A stretch of DNA of 64,000 nucleotides from Microlunatus elymi (GTDB taxonomy: Bacteria; Actinomycetota; Actinomycetes; Propionibacteriales; Propionibacteriaceae): contig NZ_CP041692.1 of NCBI RefSeq assembly GCF_007362775.1, forward strand, positions 4,836,001 through 4,900,000, in the 5' to 3' direction. Below, one piece after another: positions 34,591-41,762 of the stretch. How positions within the stretch are numbered: the stretch's first letter is position 1; every line of letters starts with the position of its first letter. Under the pieces are notes generated by a model, which saw nothing but the letters and a program-made list of their open reading frames with translations, made no database searches and was not told the DNA's origin. The position numbers and the translations under genes were made by a program.

Positions 34591-35811
34591 GTGGACCCAC
34601 TGCGAAATCCGTACACGCCCAACGCCGGGGCCGAACCCGAGGCGATCGTCGGCAGAGACGACCAGCTTGCCTCTTTCGATCTCCTGCTCGCCCGATTGGA
34701 ACGCGATCGGACCGAACAATCGATGATCATCACTGGGCTGCGCGGTGTGGGCAAGACCGTGTTGCTCGGCCAGTTCCGCGCAAAGGCGCTGGGCCGGAGA
34801 TGGACCGTCGTCGAGCTCGAGGTCAGCAAACACGACGACTCGGGATTTCGCCTCGATCTGGCACATCGGCTTCGCTCCGCACTCTTGGATCTGTCACCAA
34901 AGGCTCGGTGGACCGATCGCTTCCATCACGCCGCAGGCGTGCTGAAGTCGTTCACGGTCAGCGTTCAGGCGGACGGCGGCTGGTCCTTCGGTCTCGATGT
35001 TGATGCCGCTGAGGGGTTCGCCGATCACGGCAACCTTGCCGCAGACCTGACAGATGTCCTCGTTGCGCTCGGTGAAGCAGCCAAGGAACGCGAGCGGGGT
35101 GTCGTGCTGCTCCTGGACGAGATCCAATTCCTCAGCCGACTCCAACTCGAAGCTGTGATCGGTGCACTGCACAAGCTCGTTCAGAGGAAGCTGCCGGTGA
35201 CGCTCGTCGGCGCTGGACTGCCGCAGATCGCCGAACTCGCCGGCGATGCCAAGTCCTACGCGGAGCGCTTGTTCAAGTTCCCGGCGATCGGAAATCTCAG
35301 TGAGGCGGACGGCCGGGAGGCTCTGGCAGCGCCTGCCCGTGACGAGGGCGTCTCATGGACGCCTGACGCCCTGGACGAGGCTGTCACGATCACACAGGGG
35401 TATCCGTACTTCCTGCAGGAATTGGGCTACGTGACCTGGTCGATTGCCGAGGGGAACTCGATCAATGCAACCAATGTGCGGGAGGCGATTGACGCCTACC
35501 AGTCGAAACTGGATGGCTCGTTCTTCCGGGTTCGTCTCGACCGAGCGACCGAGCTTCAACGCGCCTACCTGCGCGCGATGGCGGACCTCGGGCCGAATGC
35601 GCACAAGGCGTCCGATGTGGCAGCACGGATGGGTCGCAGGTCGGAGAATCTCGGCCCCACCCGAGCAGAACTGATCAGTATGGGCTTGCTCTACACGCCG
35701 GAATTCGGCTACGCGGCGTTCACCGTGCCGCAGTTCGACAAATTCCTCATCCGTGCGATCCCGAAGCTCGAGGTGCCGAAGCCCAAGCCCCGCGGCCGAC
35801 GACCGCGCTGA
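34591..35811 (+). CDS. AAA ATPase (Orc1/Cdc6-like, STAND-type)
   Basis: The 406-residue protein has a Walker A motif GLRGVGKTVLL (about residues 49-59), a Walker B motif VVLLLDEIQFLSR, and sensor-like VTLVGAGLPQI. The following GYPYFLQELGYVTW and C-terminal winged-helix-like region (about 310-380, LRAMADLGPNAHKASDVAAR) are typical of small Orc1/Cdc6-like or archaeal-type ATPases (ATPase_2 or AAA_16 group) in bacteria. The biological role is unknown; some act with toxin systems or in DNA-related tasks. It stands opposite to the heme genes and splits the cluster between hemD and hemB. GTG 34591 fits a leaderless start. Confidence 0.85.
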   Translation: MDPLRNPYTPNAGAEPEAIVGRDDQLASFDLLLARLERDRTEQSMIITGLRGVGKTVLLGQFRAKALGRRWTVVELEVSKHDDSGFRLDLAHRLRSALLDLSPKARWTDRFHHAAGVLKSFTVSVQADGGWSFGLDVDAAEGFADHGNLAADLTDVLVALGEAAKERERGVVLLLDEIQFLSRLQLEAVIGALHKLVQRKLPVTLVGAGLPQIAELAGDAKSYAERLFKFPAIGNLSEADGREALAAPARDEGVSWTPDALDEAVTITQGYPYFLQELGYVTWSIAEGNSINATNVREAIDAYQSKLDGSFFRVRLDRATELQRAYLRAMADLGPNAHKASDVAARMGRRSENLGPTRAELISMGLLYTPEFGYAAFTVPQFDKFLIRAIPKLEVPKPKPRGRRPR

Positions 35812-35852
35812 GCGATCCCGGCCGCAACGAGCCGAGAAGCCCGGACCGCAGC

Positions 35853-37580
35853 TCAGGACGTACGACGGCGGCCGGCCTTGCGCTGCGACGGCTTGGTCAC
35901 CGGCTGCCCCTCGGCGACCAGCGCATCGCGCCGGTTGGCGGCGAAACCGGCCAGTGCGTCGGCCAGCTCCAGCGCGGACGGCTTCGGCGCGACCACGTCC
36001 ACCCGCAGTCCGTGCTCCTCGCAGGTCTTCGCGGTGGCCGGGCCGATCGCGGCGATGATGGTGGAGGCGTGCGGCTTGCCGGCGATGCCGACCAGGTTGC
36101 GCACGGTCGAGGACGAGGTGAAGACGACCGCGTCGAACTTGCCGGTCTTGATCGCCTCCCGCACCGGCGCGGCCGGCGGCGCGGCCCGAACGGTGCGGTA
36201 GGCGGTGACGTCCTCGACCTCCCAGCCGAGCTCGGTGAGTGCCGCCGACAGGGTCTCGGTGGCGATGTCGGCGCGGGGCAGGAAGACCCGGTTGATCGGG
36301 TCCAGCACCTCGTCGTACGGAGGCCACTCGGCGGCCAGTCCGGCCGCGGACTGCTCACCGGTCGGCACCAGATCCGGCTCGATCCCCCAGGCCTGCAGGG
36401 CGGCGGCGGTGGTCTCGCCGACGGCGGCGACCTTGAGCCCGGAGAACGCCCGGGCGTCCAGTCCGTACTGCTCGAACTTCTCCCGGACCGCGCGGACCGC
36501 GTTCACCGAGGTGAAGGCGACCCACTCGTAGCGGCCCTCGACCAGACCCCGTACGGCCTTGTCCATCTGCAGCGGGCTGCGCGGCGGCTCGACCGAGATG
36601 GTCGGCACCTCCTCGCTGTGCGCGCCGTAGGTCCGCAGCCGCGCGGTCAGCGACGCGGCCTGGTCCTTGGTCCGCGGCACCAGCACCCGCCAGCCGAACA
36701 GCGGCTTGGTCTCGTACCAGCTCAGCGACTCGCGATTCTGCACCGCGGCGCCGAGGGTGATGTGGATCAGATCCGTCGGGTCGGCGGCGATCTTCGCCGT
36801 CTCGTCGGCGACCTCGGCCAGCGTGGTGGTGATGCTGAGCTGCTCGGTGCTGCCGCCGTGCAGGGTGATCAGTGCGAGCTCGTCGGCGGACCGCCCGACA
36901 CTGGTGGCGACGTCGACGAACTCGGCCATCATGCCGACCCGGCTGCTGACGACCAGAGTGGCGACGCCGACCCATTCGGCAGCGGCGGTCTTGGCGAACC
37001 GGCCCTCGGTGGCGGACACGAAGTGCACTCCGCCGGCGTTGTTCAGCGCCACCCCGGCGTACTCCGGCACCGCGGTCAGACTGCTGACGCCGGGTACGAC
37101 CTCGAAGTCGATGCCGCCGCGGACGCAGGCCGCGGCCTCGTCGGAGACCGCGTTGTCCAGAAACGGGTCACCGCTGACCAGCCGGACCACCCGGACACCG
37201 GAGCCGGCGTGCTTGAGCACGGTCTTGGCCCGGGCCGACGGCGGCAGCGGCTTGCCTGCTTCGGACAGCCCGAGGATGCTCACCTCGGCCCCGTCGGCGA
37301 GCTTGATCGAGGGGTGTTGCAGAATCTCTCGTTGACGCTCCGAGTCCAGGATCACCGCACCGGCATCGCCCAGTGCAGCAATCGCGCCCAGGGTGAGCAG
37401 ATCGGGATCACCGGGCCCGGTGCCGACGAAGATCACCCGGCCCCGTGTGGTCTGGACGGCAGCGGCCGCTCCGTCCCGGGCCTGTTGCAGGGCCCTTCCG
37501 GACGCGGACGCAACGGGGTTGGCGGAGACGGGATTGGACGTGACCTGGGTGCGGGTCTTGCGGGCCGACGATGTGCTCAC
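35853..37580 (-). CDS. Uroporphyrinogen-III C-methyltransferase / uroporphyrinogen-III synthase fusion
   Basis: The 575-residue protein joins two enzymes. Residues about 45-290 are the SAM-dependent uroporphyrinogen methyltransferase (CobA type), seen in GRVIFVGTGPGDPDLLTLGA and VRLVSGDPFLDNAVSDEAAA. Residues about 300-555 are uroporphyrinogen-III synthase (HemD), seen in WRVLVPRTKDQAASLTARL and WVAFTSVNAVRAVREKFEQY. Together they close the tetrapyrrole ring and start the siroheme/B12 branch. It starts at GTG 37580, 173 bases after hemC. The methyltransferase half has GGVHFVSATEGRF and TLVVSSRVGMMAEF, so it may be diverged. Confidence 0.9.
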   Translation of the reverse strand: MSTSSARKTRTQVTSNPVSANPVASASGRALQQARDGAAAAVQTTRGRVIFVGTGPGDPDLLTLGAIAALGDAGAVILDSERQREILQHPSIKLADGAEVSILGLSEAGKPLPPSARAKTVLKHAGSGVRVVRLVSGDPFLDNAVSDEAAACVRGGIDFEVVPGVSSLTAVPEYAGVALNNAGGVHFVSATEGRFAKTAAAEWVGVATLVVSSRVGMMAEFVDVATSVGRSADELALITLHGGSTEQLSITTTLAEVADETAKIAADPTDLIHITLGAAVQNRESLSWYETKPLFGWRVLVPRTKDQAASLTARLRTYGAHSEEVPTISVEPPRSPLQMDKAVRGLVEGRYEWVAFTSVNAVRAVREKFEQYGLDARAFSGLKVAAVGETTAAALQAWGIEPDLVPTGEQSAAGLAAEWPPYDEVLDPINRVFLPRADIATETLSAALTELGWEVEDVTAYRTVRAAPPAAPVREAIKTGKFDAVVFTSSSTVRNLVGIAGKPHASTIIAAIGPATAKTCEEHGLRVDVVAPKPSALELADALAGFAANRRDALVAEGQPVTKPSQRKAGRRRTS

Positions 37581-37752
37581 TGGCGATTCTCGCGTTCTAT
37601 TTCCTGCCGGGGCCGTTCCCAGCTGTTGCTGCGACGGTCCCGGGTGGACGGCTCGACCGGCCTCGGCCGAGTCCGCCCGAAGATGTGCTGGATCCTGGAC
37701 TTCCTAGCTCTGCTGCTTTTCGGTTGTCGCGGTCGGGGCGCACCGTCGGCGG

Positions 37753-38910
37753 TCAAGCCGTACGGAAGTCGCTCGGGTCAACCACGCTCAGCGCCAGCTG
37801 CGCGAGTCGGCTGCCGAGTGCGATCGGATCGTCTCGATGACCGCTCCCGCTGATCGTGACCAGACGTCCGTGGCTGCTCACGGAGTCGCCCTGCTCACCA
37901 TCTGTCAACTGGCCCTGCAACTGCGAGGATTCGGTGCCGGTTCGGCTGCGCTGGCTCTCCTCATCCCCCCTCGTTCTCCCAATAACCGCGACCAGAGTCA
38001 AATCGGTGCCCGCATCTCGGACGCTCCCCGAATCCAACCCCTCGACCGTCGCCGCCCCGGCGCCCGTCGGCACCGCAGCGAGACTCGCTCGCGCCCCCAC
38101 CGGGGCCGTGCATCCGGCCTCGAGGACGGCGAGGAATCGCCGCTCGGCAAGGACTTCTGCCCTGGTGACGGCGTCGTTGAGCCTAGTCAAAACGGCGCGA
38201 ATCCTCGAATCGAGCGTGGTCGCCGCCTCGACCGCGAGGGCCCCCTGTCCCGGAGCCGGCAACAGCTCGTGGTAGGGCAGCACCGCGGCCGGCAGTCCGC
38301 CGACCATCAGTCCGGTCGATTCGTCGCGCTCCAGCCGGTGCAGTCGGCGCAACCCGGCAGCGGCCAGCACGGTTGCGTCGTACCGGCCGTCGCGGACCTT
38401 CTGCAGTCGGGTGTCGACGTTGCCGCGGATCGGCTCGATCGCCAGCTTGACGCCGCGTTCGGCGGCCAACTGCTCCAGTTGTACGGCGCGCCGGGGTGCG
38501 CCGGTGCCGATCAGCAGAGGTCGGCCTCGGTCGAGTTCGCGGTCCCCTTCGACAAGCTCAGGACACCGGTTCGACAAGCTCAGGACGCTCGGGTCGCGGG
38601 CGACGAGGACCTCGTGGGTGTCTTCGCGGGGCGGGTAGGCGACGACTTCCAGGCCGTCCACGTCGGCTGTCGGCAGGTCCTTCAGGGAATGCACGGCGAC
38701 GTCGATGCCGCCGTCCAGCAGCCGATCTCGTACGGCGGCGGTGAAGACGCCGGTACCGCCGATCTGGGTGAGTTCCCGCCGATCGACGTCGCCCTGGGTC
38801 TGGATCGGGACGAACTCACAGTCCACTCCGAATCCGGCCAACGTGCCGGCCACCAGTTCGACTTGTGCCCGAGCAAGTGGCGAATTCCGGGCGCCGATCC
38901 TGATCATCAT
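37753..38910 (-). CDS. hemC: Hydroxymethylbilane synthase (porphobilinogen deaminase)
   Basis: The 385-residue enzyme polymerises four porphobilinogens. It shows IRIGARNSPLARAQVELVAG at the start, VAVHSLKDLP, IGTGAPRRAVQLEQLAAERG, GLRRLHRLERDES, and the dipyrromethane cofactor cysteine in VLEAGCTAPVGARA. A hydrophilic segment at about 108-121 (SNRCPELVEGD) comes from two in-frame copies of the dispersed palindromic repeat (38546-38586). The region before the C-terminus (about 310-360) is a low-similarity Ser/Gln-rich insert. The start overlaps the hemA stop by ATGA. Confidence 0.94.
   Translation of the reverse strand: MMIRIGARNSPLARAQVELVAGTLAGFGVDCEFVPIQTQGDVDRRELTQIGGTGVFTAAVRDRLLDGGIDVAVHSLKDLPTADVDGLEVVAYPPREDTHEVLVARDPSVLSLSNRCPELVEGDRELDRGRPLLIGTGAPRRAVQLEQLAAERGVKLAIEPIRGNVDTRLQKVRDGRYDATVLAAAGLRRLHRLERDESTGLMVGGLPAAVLPYHELLPAPGQGALAVEAATTLDSRIRAVLTRLNDAVTRAEVLAERRFLAVLEAGCTAPVGARASLAAVPTGAGAATVEGLDSGSVRDAGTDLTLVAVIGRTRGDEESQRSRTGTESSQLQGQLTDGEQGDSVSSHGRLVTISGSGHRDDPIALGSRLAQLALSVVDPSDFRTA
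38546..38586. repeat. Two overlapping copies of the dispersed palindromic repeat inside hemC
   Basis: The strings CCTTCGACAAGCTCAGGAC (38546-38564) and TTCGACAAGCTCAGGAC (38570-38586) are 24 bases apart. They encode an extra loop in hemC. Confidence 0.88.
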
Positions 38911-40265
38911 GGTTCGTCCCGGTCGAGGGCCGGTGTCGGTTCGATTGCGCTCAGGTCGGGCTGGGCGGACTCCGCCTCGACCGCATCGGTGGACATCACC
39001 GCGGCGACCGCGTGCGGATCAAGGGCGAACAACTCCCGCAGCGCGGCGGCGTAGTCCACCTGGCCCTGATGGGCGGCGTATTCGCGCACGCGCACGGTCG
39101 GGTGGTGCAGCAACTTCTCCACCACCCGATGCACGGTCTTGGCGAGCTCGGCCCGGGTCCTCGGATCGAGTTCCGGCAGCCGACCGTCCAGCCGGCGCAA
39201 CTCGGCGTCGGTGACGTCGGCGGCCATCGACCGCAGTGCCACCACCGTCGGCGTCACCTGCGCTGCTCGCCGCCGCCCCAGGAAGTCGGCGACCTCGCGG
39301 CGTACCAGTTCGCGGGCGGCGTCGACCTCCGCGGTCGAGATCCGACCGGTCGACGCCCCGGTGCCTTGCTCGGCCGAGCGCAGCAGCAGTCCGAGATTGA
39401 TCAGGGGCAGCCGATCGGCGATCGCCGGATCGGCATCGGCAGGCAGCGCCAGGTCGATCACCGCGCCGACCTCGGTGCCGTCCAGCATGTCCGCGGTCAA
39501 CACCAGACCTTTGGCGCCGGTACAGGTGATCACCAGGTCTGCCTCGGTCACCGCCTCGGGCAACTCGGCCAGCGGACGGGCCCGGCCTCCGATCGCCTCG
39601 GCCAGCCGCAACGCCCGATCATGCGTACGGTTCAGGGCCGTCACCCGGGCGCCGGCCGCGGCCACCGTACGAGCGGCCAGACCGGCCATCGAACCGGCGC
39701 CGACCACCAGCACCCGCTTGCCCTCGATCGGGCCGACCAGGTCGGCGTACTGGGCCAGCGCGGCGCTGACCATGGACCGGCCGGCCGCGCCGATCGCGGT
39801 CTCGGTCTGTACCCGCTTGCCGACCCGGATTCCCTGCTGGAACAGGGAATTCAGCACCGTGCCAACGGTGCCGGCCTGCTGGCAGCCGATCAGTGCGGAA
39901 CGCACTTGACCGAGGATCTGGTTCTCCCCGATCACCATCGAGTCGAGTCCACCGGACACGTTGAAGGCGTGCGCGACCGCGCCCTCGTCGAAGTAGACCG
40001 AGCAGATCCCACGCAGGGTTTCGACCGGCAGTCCGCAGCTGTGGGCGAGTTGTTCGGTGATGTCGTCCAGACCGGCGTGGAAGCGGTCGACCTCGGCGTA
40101 GATCTCGGTCCGGTTGCAGGTGGACAACACCACCGACTCGTCGATGTGCTCGCTGGTGACCAACGCGCCGGCCAGCTTGCCGGAGGCCTCGGCGTCCATC
40201 GCCAGCTCGCCCAGCATGTCGATCGACGTCGTCTTGTGCGAGACGCTCACCACTAGGATGCTCAC
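38907..40265 (-). CDS. hemA: Glutamyl-tRNA reductase
   Basis: The 452-residue enzyme catalyses the first step of C5 heme synthesis, reducing glutamyl-tRNA to glutamate-1-semialdehyde with NADPH. The catalytic cysteine is C50 in VVLSTCNRTEIYAEV. The NADPH domain has VLVVGAGSMAGLAARTVAAA, and the dimerisation helix at the end has ELDPRTRAELAKTVHRVVEK. The start is GTG 40265, overlapping the rex stop (GTGA). The long open frame upstream of this start is antisense to rex and not used. It is the first structural gene of the Rex-headed operon. Confidence 0.95.
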   Translation of the reverse strand: MSILVVSVSHKTTSIDMLGELAMDAEASGKLAGALVTSEHIDESVVLSTCNRTEIYAEVDRFHAGLDDITEQLAHSCGLPVETLRGICSVYFDEGAVAHAFNVSGGLDSMVIGENQILGQVRSALIGCQQAGTVGTVLNSLFQQGIRVGKRVQTETAIGAAGRSMVSAALAQYADLVGPIEGKRVLVVGAGSMAGLAARTVAAAGARVTALNRTHDRALRLAEAIGGRARPLAELPEAVTEADLVITCTGAKGLVLTADMLDGTEVGAVIDLALPADADPAIADRLPLINLGLLLRSAEQGTGASTGRISTAEVDAARELVRREVADFLGRRRAAQVTPTVVALRSMAADVTDAELRRLDGRLPELDPRTRAELAKTVHRVVEKLLHHPTVRVREYAAHQGQVDYAAALRELFALDPHAVAAVMSTDAVEAESAQPDLSAIEPTPALDRDEP

Positions 40266-41035
40266 GCCGTCACCCCATGAGGGTGTACGGAGCCGGTCCC
40301 GTCGGCGTTCGGCCCGGACTCGAGCGGATCGGCCATCTGCTGCTGCTCGTGGTAGGCCAGGATCTGCAGTTCCTGACCGAGATCGACCTTGCGCAGGTTG
40401 ACCTCGGGCGGTACCGAGAGCGCCGTCGGGGCGAAGTTCAGGATGCTGCGGACACCGCAGGCGACCAGTCGGTCGCAGACCTCCTGGGCGCCGGCCGCCG
40501 GAGTGGCGATGATGGCGATCCGGACCTCGGTGCGCTCGACGATCTGTTCCAGGTCGGCGAGATCGGAGATCGGCACTCCGACCACGGTCCGGCCGATCAG
40601 GTCGGGTTTGGGATCGAGCAACGCGACGATCTTGAAACCGCGGGAGCCGAAGCCGGAGTAGTTGGCCAGCGCCGTACCGAGGTTGCCGAGGCCGACGATG
40701 ACGACCGGCCATTCCTGGGCGGACCCGATCTGACTGCCGATCTGGAAGCGGAGATACCGCACGTCGTAGCCGACGCCGCGGGTGCCGTAGGTGCCGAGAT
40801 AGGAGAGGTCCTTGCGCAGCTGGGCCGGATTGACCCCGGCGGCATCGGCGAGTTCGCCGCTGCTGATGGTGGCCACACCGTCGTCGGCCATCACGTTCAG
40901 CGTCCGCAGATAGACCGGAAGCCGGGCGATCGTGGCGTCGGGAATGCCCTTCTCGGCGATCGGCCGATCGGCTCGCACCGAGACCACCTGCGGACCGATT
41001 GCCTCCTCGGCCGGCCGAGGCTGTGAGGGCGTCAC
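40262..41035 (-). CDS. rex: Redox-sensing transcriptional repressor Rex
   Basis: The 257-residue repressor has an N-terminal winged helix (about 25-100; LPVYLRTLNVMADDGVATIS, then GVNPAQLRKDLSYLGTYGTR), and a Rossmann domain with the NAD(H) motif VIVGLGNLGTALANY and RIAIIATPAAGAQEVCDRLV. A high NADH/NAD+ ratio releases Rex from DNA; the regulon usually includes respiratory genes. The GTG at 41035 has GGAGG 10 bases upstream. A Rex operator-like site overlaps the probable promoter, which fits autoregulation and control of the whole heme operon. Confidence 0.93.
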   Translation of the reverse strand: MTPSQPRPAEEAIGPQVVSVRADRPIAEKGIPDATIARLPVYLRTLNVMADDGVATISSGELADAAGVNPAQLRKDLSYLGTYGTRGVGYDVRYLRFQIGSQIGSAQEWPVVIVGLGNLGTALANYSGFGSRGFKIVALLDPKPDLIGRTVVGVPISDLADLEQIVERTEVRIAIIATPAAGAQEVCDRLVACGVRSILNFAPTALSVPPEVNLRKVDLGQELQILAYHEQQQMADPLESGPNADGTGSVHPHGVTA

Positions 41036-41080
41036 GTGCGTTGTGCCTCCGATGCTTGCAATCAACAGCTCCGCGACCAC

Positions 41081-41109
41081 ACTTTAGGAGCTTGTGAACG
41101 CGATAACAA
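41081..41109 (-). promoter_or_regulatory. Promoter with Rex operator-like site upstream of rex
   Basis: On the minus strand, TTGTTA (41104-41109) and TAAAGT (41081-41086) are spaced by 17 bases. The inverted repeat TTGTGAACGCGATAACAA (41092-41109, plus strand) overlaps the -35 and spacer and matches 16 of 18 positions of the Streptomyces-type operator TTGTGAACGCGTTCACAA. Confidence 0.7.
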
Positions 41110-41173
41110 ACCTCGGAGGCGGTAACTCACGCCGGTCGGCCGTCCAGCCGACCGGCGCCGACGGATCCAGATC

Positions 41174-41614
41174 TCAGGCGCTCGCCTCCCGACCGTGGAC
41201 GGCCAGCGCCCAGATCACGAAGACGTCCAGCGCGATGATCACGATGGTCCAGAACGGGTAGTACGGCATGAATCCGAAGGCACCCAGCGCCCCGATGCCG
41301 GCCATCACGATGCCGACCACCCTGCCCCAGCTCTGCCCGGACAGCACCGCGATGCCGGCGAGCAGCACCAACGCCCCCAGGATCAGGTGGATCCAGCCCC
41401 AGGCCGTGGTGTCGAACTGCAGGATGTAGTTGCGGGTGGCGACGTAGAACTCGTTGCGGACGATGGCGACCAGGCCCGTGAACGCCTGGAACGCACCCGC
41501 CATGATCATGATCACGCTGGCGAAGGTGAGGAATCCGCTGGCCTCGCCGGTGGATCGCGCACCTACCCTGTTCTGCTCGTGTGCCGCGAACTGCGGCGCA
41601 GCTTGCTCGGCCAT
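41174..41614 (-). CDS. Four-helix membrane protein (DUF7144-like)
   Basis: The 146-residue protein has a hydrophilic N-terminus of about 35 residues and four hydrophobic segments (FLTFASVIMIMAGAFQAFTG, WGWIHLILGALVLLAGIAVL, VVGIVMAGIGALGAFGFM, FWTIVIIALDVFVIWALAVH). I associate this pattern with DUF7144-type small membrane proteins of unknown function. The ATG at 41614 is preceded by AAGGGGG. It is monocistronic and transcribed away from rex, with about 90 bases to the rex promoter. Confidence 0.75.
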   Translation of the reverse strand: MAEQAAPQFAAHEQNRVGARSTGEASGFLTFASVIMIMAGAFQAFTGLVAIVRNEFYVATRNYILQFDTTAWGWIHLILGALVLLAGIAVLSGQSWGRVVGIVMAGIGALGAFGFMPYYPFWTIVIIALDVFVIWALAVHGREASA

Positions 41615-41762
41615 CAGCCGACCCCCTTCGATGCCAGCCGGCGGGCTGGAGTTTGGTGGGCCAGCGGCCGTGCCGACCCAAAACAATCGAAGTCCCCAAG
41701 ACCGTCACGGCGAATCACGCGCATCGCGTGAAATCGGCTGGCCCGGCCGCCCGGCCCGAAGC

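Noticed and set aside
36012-37853. A 613-residue open frame antisense to the cobA-hemD fusion gene
   Set aside because: It is Gly/Arg/Gln-rich without any recognisable motif, while the minus strand has the two enzyme domains.
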